Shown piece by piece: positions 20,717-32,700 of a stretch of DNA of 64,000 nucleotides; the stretch's first letter is position 1; every line of letters begins with the position of its first letter. The translations under genes and the position numbers were made by a program. Source of the stretch: Cydia pomonella (lineage: Eukaryota; Arthropoda; Insecta; Lepidoptera; Tortricidae); contig NC_084730.1 in assembly GCF_033807575.1 (NCBI RefSeq), positions 3,579,986 through 3,643,985 on the forward strand. Direction: 5' to 3'. A model generated the notes under the pieces. It saw only the letters and a program-made list of their open reading frames with translations. It made no database searches and was not told the origin of the DNA.

Positions 20717-20862
20717 GCACTGAGATAAACGCTATCGAGAACGTAACTTACTTTCTATGCATCTCGCTCGTACTCGCATATAAGTGCGAGCGAGATGTAT
20801 AGAAAGTAAATTACGTTCTCGATAGCGTATGTCAGTTTTGACACTGTCAGTGACTCATGGTA
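20717..20862 (-). mobile_element. Hairpin MITE, copy 2
   Basis: Inverted relative of 2059-2206, with hairpin arms 'gctatcgagaacgtaactta' and its inverse and the same unpaired flank. Confidence 0.7.
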
Positions 20863-21263
20863 CGAGTACATCGTCCATCGTCGTCGTGGTACATCGTCGC
20901 CGAACCCGGACAATTGTCCGGCAAAAACACCGGACGCCTACAACCGCCCTAAACATTATATGCACTGGGCGATGAGATTTCAAACCTCTTACTATGGTTA
21001 CAAGAAAGAAATAAAAAAATTATATTAATTTAAAATAGTTTATTACATAATAATCTTAATATCTATGTATGCTTTACATATAGCAAGCTTCACGTCTCTC
21101 CTATGGACATACTGAAAAAGTGACCTTTTCTATATCCTTAGTTTCTTATTCAACCCTTATCAACTGACCTATCATATTTTCTATTAAATCATCAGAAACA
21201 ACCTTTTGATCGCCCGTCGTCAAGGGCGTGGCGTTTAAAGGGTTAAATAAACACATGCTGTTA

Positions 21264-21470
21264 ACAAAGAGAATTTAGTATAGAGGCGTACTGTCAAAGT
21301 AAATTTTGTATTCAACTAAATTTACTGCCATCTTTCGACACAGGACTAAAACTCTTAGAATGGCTTATGGCTATTTGACCCATGTTCTTTCACCCGTATA
21401 TTAGAAATCAAACGGTGTCGCCATCTACTCGGGTATAGGCCGAGGGTATATCGCCATCTATTCGAGCATA
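21264..21470 (+). repeat. Partial copy of 'caaagagaattt' MITE
   Basis: It starts 'caaagagaattt' and shares 'aaatttactgccatctttcgaca' and the 'cgccatcta' motif with the complete element at 56804-57237. It is diverged. Confidence 0.6.
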
Positions 21471-21734
21471 TTTTTTTCTTGATTTTTCGAGGCACGTGTT
21501 TTTCTTAGACTTTTTTTATCCTATACGGAGTTATATATATCCTTGCTGTTAGCTACTGTCCAAAGGGGTCAAAAAATTTGCTTTGCTATATTGTCGTTTC
21601 CTCCCACGGCCTGACAACAATATTAAGTTCATTTTTTATACGTCGGTAGCAAACAAGCACACATAAGCAATCACCATAGCCTATGGACCATTACATACTC
21701 GTTGCCGTCCTTTGAAAAACTTGAACCATGTGTT

Positions 21735-21740
21735 TTTATT
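21735..21740 (-). terminator. Candidate poly(A) signal for zinc-finger gene 2
   Basis: TTTATT on the + strand reads AATAAA on the minus strand, 41-46 nt beyond the stop codon at 21781. Confidence 0.45.
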
Positions 21741-21780
21741 CAAGAACAATAAATTAATTGTTTGAAAGACACACACGCAG

Positions 21781-22736
21781 TCATGTAGAATTTTCAATAT
21801 CAATTTCCGGAACCGAAACTGTGCTGGTTTCGCCACTATGATGCCTACGTTCATGATTTTCCAAATTGCACAATTCTCTAAACTTCTTTTTACACATACC
21901 ACAATGGTAAAACTTTTGCTCTAAATGCGTTCTTATATGTTTCTTTAAATTACTTAACTGCCTGAACCTTCTTTGACACATTTCACACGCGTATGGTTGT
22001 TCCCCAGTGTGTATACGAGTGTGCCTTACAAGACTATCTAATCCTGCAAACTCTTTTTTGCATACGTCACACACGTACGGCTTTTCCCCAGTGTGTACAC
22101 GCTTATGCCTCTTTAACGTACTTAAACCGGTAAACGTTTTTTCACATAAATCGCATGAGAACCGCTTCAAACCTAAATGAATTCTTTCGTGTTTTCTCAA
22201 ATTGTCCATTCCGCTAAAATATTTTAGACACGTTCCACATTGGTAAGGCTTTTCTCCTGTGTGTGTCCTTATGTGCAGCCTTAACGTACTCGATTGTGTG
22301 AAATCTTTACCGCAAATCTTGCAAGAATACGGCCTTTCACCAGTATGTGTTCTTACATGGCGCTTCAAACAACTTAATCCAGCAAATTCTTTGTTACACG
22401 TTTTGCATGCATAAGGTTTTTCACCAGTGTGGATTCGTTGATGCGTTCTCAAATTAGCCAATTCTGTAAACTCTTGTTTGCACACTTCGCACGCATGAGG
22501 TTTCTCTCCAGTGTGTATACGAGAATGTCTTCTTAAGTGACTTAATTGTCTGAACCGTTTTTCGCATATCGCACAATTGTATGGTTTTTCACCGGTGTGT
22601 ATTCTGATGTGGTCTTTCAACTTGCTTGCTTGCTTGAATGTTTTTGAGCATATGTCGCACGAGACTTCGTTCGCTTCGCGGTTCCTTTCTGCGAGATCAG
22701 CGGCGGAGCGGGCACCGTGCCGAGAGGGCCCTTTTT
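21781..22736 (-). CDS. Zinc-finger gene 2, coding exon 5 (all fingers)
   Basis: Acceptor 'gcattgtttcag' (minus) opens with KKGPSRHGAR, a basic stretch that could act as a nuclear signal. Ten fingers follow, from 'CDICSKTFKQASKLKDH' to 'CGMCKKKFRELCNLENH', then a short tail ending ENST. The frame is open to 22752 beyond the acceptor, but the splice signal and phase fit the upstream exons. Confidence 0.9.
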
Positions 22737-23682
22737 CTGAAACAATGCACAAAATTTAGACTCATCGACGCTATATCCGTCTGTACGCGGCGTGGCATTA
22801 AATAATAATATCAATGGAAAAATACGTTCGGGTATTCTCGGCTCCGTTCGGCTCAGCATTGCTCCGAGCAATATTAGGGTTGGCACAACTTGACGTCCCT
22901 TTGCGGCGAGCCATGGGTTGGTCTACCACGTCAGCAAGAGCGAATGCGTTATTTTTAAGGTAAAGGGTAAATTCCGGCCAGCGTTTCCACCAGTTAAATT
23001 AAATGGTCATTCGTTAAAAATTGTAGTATAAATTTTATTTTGACACTTGGAGAGACTTTACACCTCCAAATTTTATTAGTATTAGTACTCTGACATTGGG
23101 GACCTTTTACATCTCCAGATTTAATGTGTTTTTAACCATAGAGACTATACATCTCTATTGTATTGTATTAATTATTTATTTAAAGATTATTATAATGTAA
23201 TGTTTACCCAGGTATTGGCTGTTGTATTTATAAATGTTGTTATGTATTTTTCATGTCACTATAAGTAAGAGTAAATTTTTAGAAGTAGAACGAAGTCAGA
23301 GATGTCTGCTAAAAGTTATGCACCAAAAACCATATCGCTATCCAACACAAGAACTTTATAAAATTAGTGAACAGCTTACAATGAGAAAATTATATATTAC
23401 AGCGGCGGTATTACGAGTACATAGAACTGTAAAGTTTGATACAACGATCTTATCACGTAGACGTAAAAAATCTGTTATGCCTCCAGTGAACTGTAAATCT
23501 AAATTTGGAAGAAGACAATATCAGGCATTATCAATACACCTTTATAATATGATAAACGAAAAAATTAATATCTACTGTTTGCCTTGGTATGAATGTAAAA
23601 TAGCCCTAATAAATTGGCTTAAAAATATAACATACGACGAAACAGAAATTCTATTAGGATGACGAGTACGATAGTAACTGAA

Positions 23683-23738
<56 letters not shown>

Positions 23739-26700
23739 ATTGTAAGCTAATCACTTCTTTCTTTCTTTTTGAATATAAGCAGAATTTAAAATGTTAATAA
23801 TTATACATATATTGAAATAGTAATAATAATATTATGTAAGTTATTATTTTCTTTTACTTAAAATAATAGCCGTTTGCACAATGTTAGACTTTATTGTCGT
23901 TAACCGTGTACAAATGTACTAGACAAATGTAGAAGAGCGGGGCTTCCTGTCACAGGTATTATACATACTTACTAGGAAGTCCCAACCATGAATGTGTTAT
24001 GTTGTATACTATTTAACGAAATAAATGCTTTTGATTTTTTTGATTTTTTGATTTTGATATGATGTTACTATAAATGTTGTATTGACTTGTAAAAGAGCCC
24101 TTGAGGCCTACTTGCAGAATAAATTTTTGAATTTTGAATTTTGAATTTTTGAATTTTTGTTTATCAATTTAAATATTTAGGACATTTGGTGAACGCTGAC
24201 CTTAAAGACGATGCGGATATTGAGCGCGAGCGCAGAGCGTTGTCCGTCAGAGCGAATATGACAGCCCGCAGGTTTGATCGCTGCTCTAAAGAAGTTAAAG
24301 TCAGTTTGTTCAGAGCTTACTTATGGGTTTGATGCTACCCCACACGTATGGATTTGATGAAAAAAGTATGGGGAACCCCCTAAATTTTTTTGTTTTTTTT
24401 TTTCTATTTTTGTGTGAAAATCTTAATGCGGTTCATATAATACATCTACTTATCAAGTTTGAACAGTATAGTTCTTATAGCTTCGGAAAAAAGTGGCTGT
24501 GACATAAACGGACAGACAGACGGACATGACGAATCTATAAGGGTTCCGTTTTTTGCCATTTGGCTACGGAACCCTAAAAATACAGCAAAATTAAATTTTT
24601 CAGACAAAACTAGTTATTGCTCTATTTCGTTTATTTTATAAGCTGGAGCTATAATAAAAGAATCACAGGCATAGATATACATGTATGTGCAAAGTTTCAT
24701 TACAATCCAATACATAGTTATAAAATGAGAGCGAAACTCCGTTTGTATGGGAAGGTGATTTCTTTTTTTATGGTAGAGGAGGCAAACGAGCAGACGGATC
24801 ACCTGATGGTAAGCGATTACCGCCGCCCATGGACACCTGCAACACCAGAGGGGTTGTGAGTGCGTTGCCGGCCTGTAAGATGGGAGTACGCTCTTTTCTT
24901 GAAGGTTTGAAGGTCGTATCGGTCCGGAAATACCGCAGGCGACAGTTCATTCCACAGTTTAGCAGTGCGAGGCAGAAAGTTCCTGGAAAAACGCACAGTT
25001 GAGGACTGCCAACCATCTAAGTGGTGAGGATGGAAATGTTGTCGCGTAGGGCGATGGCGAAAAGAAGCGGCAGGGATTAATCCGAACAATTCCTCGGAGC
25101 ACTCCCCGTTGTACATGCGATAGAAAATGCAGAGTGAGGCCACATCTCTACGCAGCGCCAAGGAGTCAAGCCGATCCGAAATGCACTGGCAGTCGACAAT
25201 TCGAGTCGCTCTTCGTTGGATGAAATTCGGCCAAGCTTGCTCTCTCTTAGCTGTAGAAAAAACCGTAGTAATTAAGAAGAAATGTCATGAAATAAGCTTA
25301 CTTTTCGGTATTTGTGACGTTTCGAACTCTGCCTGCGAGGCTCGGACGCTCTCACTTGCGCCTGCGTAATCGGGCTCGAGATTACGATCTTCTGGCTCTC
25401 TCACACAGTCCATCTCCACTGTAATATTCACTGTAAACAAAGAGCGTTACTATACTTTCTCGTTCAACTCCTCCTCTTCTTCCTCGCGTTGTCCCGGCTC
25501 ATGGGAGCCTGGGGTCCGCTTGACAACTAACCCCAAGATTTGGCGTAGGCACTAGTTTTTACGAAAGCGACTGCCATCTGACCTTCCAACCCAGAGGGTA
25601 AACTAGGCCTTGTTGGGATTAGTCCGGTTTCCTCACGATGTTATCCTTCACCGATAAACGACTGGTAAATATCAAATTATATTCCGTACATAAGTTCCGA
25701 AAAACTCATAGGTACGAGCCGGGGTTCGAACCCGCGACCTCCGGATTGCAAGTCGAACGCTCTTACCGCTAGGCCACCAGCGCTTTTCTCGTACAACTAT
25801 CGTCACATTATTATTATTATTATTTAAACTTTATTGCACAGAAAAAAAGAGTACTACAGGCGGACTTAATGCCAATAGGCATTCTCTACCAGTCAACCAT
25901 AAGGCAAAACAGAAAAAATTCAAGGTGGGTGCAGTGAGAGTAAAACAAAAAAAACCGTAACTTTTAAGCGAATAAAATTTCTAAATAAATACTATAGTAT
26001 GACAGAACTGGAGAGACTCCGGCGGAAAACCAGGAGACTCTTCAACAGGGCCATGAACACAATGGCCGAAGTGGACTGGGACAACTACTATGAAGCCAAG
26101 GCCAGGTACAAAAAAAGACTGCGGTACTGGAGATCCTTATCGTGGAGGAACTTCTGCAGCAGCATCGAAACATTAGACCAGGCCAACCGGGTAAGGAAAA
26201 CTCTAGCGCACAAGCCCACATCACAACTGGGCTCACTGCGGAAGCCCGATGGCACATACACATCTTCCCCTGCAGAGACTCAACGCCTTCTCCTGGTAAC
26301 CCACTTTCCGGGATGCGTAAGCCTCGCTGATGTAAATCAGCAGGACGAGGAATACAGCACAACAGACAACAACTGGCAAATGGCGCATAGAATCGTCACC
26401 GCTGAGAAACTCAGGTGGGCCATAGACAGCTTCCATCCCTTCAAGGCGGCTGGTCCGGATGGGATCTTCCCTGCTCTCCTACAGTGGAGTCTAGGACTCA
26501 TCCAGGAAACTCTAACCGATATCATGGTAGCCTGCCTAGCCTGGGGGTACGTGCCCAGGAGATGGAGGGATGTCAACGTGATTTTCATACCAAAACCAGG
26601 TAAGAATGACTACACGGCTGCTAAATCCTTCAGGCCCATCAGTCTCACATCATTCCTGCTGAAAACTCTGGAAAAACTGTGCGACAGGGATCTGAGGGAT

Positions 26701-29700
26701 CGAACGCTAAAGAACATACCGATGCACAACAACCAGCACGCGTACAGCTCAGGTAAATCCACAGAGTCAGCCCTACACATGGTTGTAAGCCGCATTGAGA
26801 GAGCCATCCACGACAAAGAACTGTGCCTCGGCACTTTCATTGACATCGAGGGCGCTTTTGACAAGACCCACTTTACCAGTATAGGGAATGCCTTGGAAAG
26901 CCATGGCGCGGAACCCGGACTAACAAAGTGGATCATGAACATGTTAAACAAGAGGATTATAAGGTATGCAGGTCAACCGCAGGCCGTAGCAGCGGTGAGA
27001 GGATGTCCTCAAGGGGGAGTCCTGTCGCCTCTGCTGTGGAACCTGGTAGCTAACAACCTTATAACCAAACTGAACGAGGAACACTTCTACACAATAGGCT
27101 ACGCTGACGATCTGGCAATATTGATATCAGGTAAATTTGCCAGTACAGTATGCGACCTCACCCAGTCAGCTCTCCGGATCGTAGAACGCTGGTGCAGAGA
27201 ATTTGACCTATCAGTTAACCCCACCAAAACAGAAATGGTAATGTTCACCAATAAAAGGGCGCTTGGCAACTTTACCAGACCAACACTTTTCCAAACCGAG
27301 CTGCAGCTGACCGATGAAGTTAAGTACTTAGGACTAACTCTCGACAGTAAACTCAATTGGAACAATCACATCAACAAACGTATAGACAAGGCGGGAGTTG
27401 TCTTTTGGCAGTGCAGAAGGATGATTGGTAAGAGGTGGGGACTGAACCCGAAAATCACCCTTTGGCTCTATAAGACGATAATCCGCCCCCTACTCTGTTA
27501 CGGTGCCCTGGTTTGGTGGCCAAGAACAAACATAGGCAACGTACGAGACAAGCTACAAAGACTCCAAAGGCTCGCATGCGCGGCCACCACTGGCTGCACG
27601 AGGTCCACTCCAACTGCAGCCATGGAGGTCATGTTAAACCTTCCACCGCTGCACCTACACATACAGCAAGAGGCCAGTCTCTCAGCGGTAAGGTTGCGAA
27701 CCCTTAATATATGGTCTAACAGCATAGGAGCTCTCCACACAACATGCCTGGAAAAGGTATATGACGAATTTCCAGTGCTTAGGTCGGGCACGGATCGGAT
27801 TCACAAACAAGCTATCTTTGACAAAAGGTACAAAATACAGTTATATGAGGACGACAACCACGAAGGACTCAATCTCCAGGAGCTGAGAATCTTCACTGAT
27901 GGGTCCAAAACAGACAGCGGGTCGGGCTCCGGAACCTTCTCAGAAGACCTGAACATGTCAATCACCACACCGCTAGGAGCCCATAACTCGGTATTCCAAG
28001 CTGAGTGCATGGGCATCTTAAACGCGGCGGCTGCCATCATTGCAAGGAAGGTAGTAGGATCCTCCATCCGCATACTCTCCGACAGTAGAGCAGTCTTAAT
28101 GGCTCCAAATAGCCATATAATTACATCCAAACTTATACACGAATGCCACGAACGACTAATGGAGGTATGTCATAATAATAATAAGATCACTTTACAATGG
28201 ATCAAGGGACACAGTGGATCCCGGGGTAACGATGCTGCGGACGAGCTTGCCAGGCAAGGATCGGGTGCGGGGGCGATTGGTCCGGAACCGATTCTTCCGA
28301 TACCGTTTAGCAAGGTACGCTCAATGCTGCTGGCACGTACAGGGAAACTACACACAGAACACTGGCTGAATCAGACTGGATGCAGACAGGCAAAAGAAGC
28401 CATGCCTGGCATCAACGGAAAGCTCACAAGGGCGCTCCTTCAACTAGGGAAGGTCCGACTGAGTATGGTAACCAGTGTCATAACAGGTCATGGACTATTT
28501 AACAAACATCTTTTCATAACAGGTGTCACAGACAGTCCCTTATGCCGAGGATGCATGGAGACAGAAGAAACAGCCTCTCACGTGGTGCTGGAATGCAGCG
28601 GAGTGGCCCCATACAGGGCAAAACATCTCGGATCCCCGAGAGACCTCCCTGAGGTCCTACTCAACATCAAAGGTTTGATAGGATTCCTCGAGGAGTTGGG
28701 CTGGCAAGAGTAGCCAACCCTCCACCCCCCCTTGTCACGCAAAATAGGCGCCAGTCGTCGAGTTGCGGAAAATCGCCCGAACTACAATACAATACAATAC
28801 TATAGTATGTTTCATTATACCTTATGACTATGAGTACACTAATATATACATATATATGGATAAACAAGGATAGATACATATACATACAATTGCACGTGCG
28901 TTATGGGTTACCTACCGACTAATTCCCACTACGTCTGCCTTAGCAGGTGGTTATAAATAAATAAATATTATAGGACATTATTACACAAATTGACTAAGTC
29001 CCACAGTAAGCTCAATAAGGCTTGTGTTGAGGGTACTTAGACAACGATATATATAATATATAAATATTTATAAATACTTAAATACATAGAAAACACCCAT
29101 GACTCAGGAACAAATATCCATGCTCATCACACGAATAAATGCCCTTACCAGGATATGAACCCGGGACCATCAGCTTCGTAGGCAGGGTCACTACCCACTA
29201 GGCCAAACCGGTCGTCAAAACTTCAAAAGCAAACGTTATAAAGCAAACGTATAAAAGTTAACTTGCTTGGAGCATGCACATCACATTTTATTAAAATTAA
29301 ATTGCATCAACTCCTTCCTTTCTAGTTGTAGATATAAATATCGTATCGTCCTACCTACAGTACTTAGTCAGGTCATAAGTTGTGACAAAGATTCTTACTG
29401 ATAAAAAAGTTATAGGTTTTATTATTTTTTATACTACGTCGGTGGCTTTTTTGTGCTCTGCATGGGGGGATCACAGTCGAGTACACCGAATTTGAGAGAC
29501 GCTGCTGCCCGTCCGCCGATGATCTTGGACATAGTTTATTGCAGTCATGTACAATGCATTATGTCTAGGACTTATTACTATGGTACATGAACCCGGATAG
29601 GGCAAAGCAATTTGCTACTTATATCTAACACGTAATTAACAATAAAAATAATCAAATCATTATACATTATTAAAATTACAGTTCTTGCACATGCAAGTAA

Positions 29701-32700
29701 CATAAAAATAGTTTAAATTTGCAATGTCAATACTTTTATAATTTAATCGTGCTTGTCAATATTTGTGTCAAAATGATGTAATATAGAGTACAATACATTC
29801 TATATAGAAATCATACATTGGTGTCGTTTAGGAATTCATTAACAGTATAGTAGCATTTTTCAATGAGCAGTTTCTTAAGATCGTTTTTAAAGGCGGTGGG
29901 ATTTACCTCGGATTTAATTCGTTCCGGGATTTTGTTGAAAATGTCTATAAATCTGGAATGTGGACTATTTCTATGCATTTGTGTGATTTTTTGGTAGTAC
30001 TAGTCTGTTTTCATGGCGCGTTTTAATAGTACGGTTTGGTTTAAGGTATTAGTACTCTGACATTGGGGACCTTTTACATCTCCAGATTTAATGTGTTTTT
30101 AACCATAGAGACTATACATCTCTATTGTATTGTATTCATTATTTATTTTAAGATTATTATAATGTAATGTTTACCCAGGTATTGGCTGTTGTATTTATAA
30201 ATGTTGTTATGTATTTTTCATGTCACTATATGATGTTACTATAAATGTTGTATTGACTTGTAAAAGAGCCCTTGAGGCCTACTTGCAGAATAAATTTTTG
30301 AATTTTGAATTTTAAGGACATACCCGGGTGTATGTCCTTAAACTACGTACGTACAGTCAGCGTCAAATACTTCGTAGCAGTCAAAGTGGCCAAATAGTTC
30401 GGTACACCATACTAAATATATGGTGTACCGAACTATTTGGCCACTTTGGTTGCTACACAGTATTTGACGCTGACTGTACAAGTAAGTGCTCGAGTGGAGA
30501 CCACGGACTAGCAAGCGCAGCGTAGGACGACCACCCACAAGATGGACAGACGACCTTATTAAGGCCGCCGCAAGACGCTGGATGTGGGTCGCTTCCAACC
30601 GGTACATGTGGAGGTCCAAGGGGGAGGCCTATGTTCAGCAGTGGACGTCTTATGGCTGAGATGATGATGATTACGTCAGTGGCAAACAAGCATACGGCCC
30701 GCCTGATGGTAAACAGTCTCCGTAGCCTATGTACGCCTGTAACTCCAGATGAGTTACATGCGCGTTGCCGATCCTAACACTCCGCATCCTCGTTGAGCTC
30801 TGGCAACCTTACTCACCGGCAGGAACACAACACTATGAGTAGGGTAGTGTTATTTGGCTGCGATTTTCTGTAAGGTGGAGGTACTTCTCCAGTTGGGCTC
30901 TGCTCTAGATCTGGAATGACATCCGCTGTGCTGTGCCCTACCACACAGAGCGAGATGACATTCACAATGCCCATACCCCTCTTTTTATTAACTAGTGTCT
31001 CTGTCCTGTGGACCTCGCGTTAATCTTAGAAAATATAAAAGTGAAAAATACTTATCACAATGGTCTTAAGCGCCCTTATTCATAAACGTCTACTAAAGTT
31101 GACAAGCCGCTAATAATCGTTTGTCCCTTTCCATCATACCAATACGTCGGAAAGGGACAAACGATTACTAGCGACTTGTCAACTTTAGTAGACGTTTATG
31201 AATAAGGGGGTGTCCTTTATGCCAATTTACGCATTTTGAAAATGTTCATTAGGGTTCCGTACCCAAAGGGTAAAACAGGACCCTATTACTAAGACTCCGC
31301 TGTCCGTCCGTCCGTCCGTCTGTCACCAAGCTGTATCTCATGAACCGTGATAGCTAGACAGTTGAAATTTTCACAGATGATGTATTTCTGTTGCCGCTAC
31401 TTACTAAAAAGTACGGAACCCTCGGTGGGCGAGTCCGACTTGCACTTGTCCGTTTTTTTTTTACTTATTTCTCTATTCTATACTAATGTTAAACTCACCA
31501 AAACCCTCCAGAGGCTCCTGTTTCACGACCACTGGGTATTCCTTCAAGCCCTCTGCTTTGGGAGACTGCGGTCCGATGTCATGCTCTGTCAAATTAGTTT
31601 ACTCTGTTATTTCTACATCATGTACATGTCATAGAGAAATAAGTCTACTTAGAGTGCCCTCTTTATACATGAGTTTTCTAACTTAATAATAATAAGTTGT
31701 ATATAACCCAGTTCGTTCGTAACGACATAACCGTGCATAACGACATAGCCTGGACCAGTCTGGCCGCTGACAGAAAGCTATGGTGTAACATGGAGGAGGA
31801 CTACGTCCCAAAATTGACATGCCCACATATAAACAATAATGAAACTTAGTTTTAATTTCTTTTTTTTTGTATTGTAAATTTAAAAACAAATGTGTTAACT
31901 CTATAATTATATATTAATTATATATTTTATATTTGTAACATTTATAGTTGGTTAATAAAAGGCTTTTATTTATTTATTTATATAACCCAGTTTCATTGTT
32001 CACCCAAACTTCAATCCATAGACCGTTATACTATTCACTTTTTCTATAATATTCCCAATGCCTGCCGCGCCCGGTTCATAGGTGCCTATTGTTGGACCTG
32101 TGAATGGGTTCCAGCAGGCATTCTACTTAAGAGTCCTTATTCCTACAGACGAGCGTATTTTGTAAAATGCTTCCTTTTTCATTCAAGATTACGACGTAAC
32201 TATTAGTATTTATTCAAAAACTGATAACGTACTTAAATAATCGTTTCCTAAACTAGCGGCTCCAACAGTTCAAATTTTCATTTTCTCTTTTAAACCTCTT
32301 TTTTAATGAGGTTTTTTGGGAGTCTTTTCCAAATTTTGCAGTGAGATGTGGCGTTTCGGTTCTCAATTTTGCTATAAACAAGAATCATTTGGTACATGAA
32401 TGACTACAATTTGATTCAACATATCTCGTACGAGGGGCTGGAATGATTAACAATCGAAGCTTCATTTGAAAAAACTGATAAAATACCTTCCGAGTTTTCT
32501 TCATTTTTTTGGCGAAAACAGGGTTTTATTATATTTTATTTCCGCAAATTGTACGCATATTTTGCTTTAATAATAATATTATAGCAAACTGTAACTTTAT
32601 GTTAACCTATAAAAAAAAAATCGTAACTATGGGACCTACATTGCCGTAAATTTATATTTTTTTTAAACACGTATAAATCACGCAGCAGCGACGCCCCGCT

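Larger units (their letters stand above)
23086..24160 (+). mobile_element. LINE 3' UTR interrupted by a second LINE
   Basis: 23086-23263 plus 24057-24160 together match the continuous sequence at 30047-30312 ('gtactctgacattggggacc' ... 'cttgaggcctacttgcag' ... 'aataaatttttgaattttg'). The middle is a different 3'-terminal LINE piece. The 'ttttgaa' repeats are the host LINE's tail. Confidence 0.75.

Noticed and set aside
20142..20723. Open frames on both strands in the GC-rich element, repeated at 57734-58167
   Set aside because: Both copies of the element show them; lack of stops follows from high GC content and no domain is seen.
24768..25016. Second minus-strand frame over the LINE end
   Set aside because: Shadow of the RT C-terminal frame 25161-24817.
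25700..25784. tRNA gene on the minus strand
   Set aside because: It is the head of a SINE with a target-site duplication.
26042..28355. Many minus-strand and +2/+3 open frames across the LINE
   Set aside because: They are shadows of the intact RT-RNase H frame on the plus strand.
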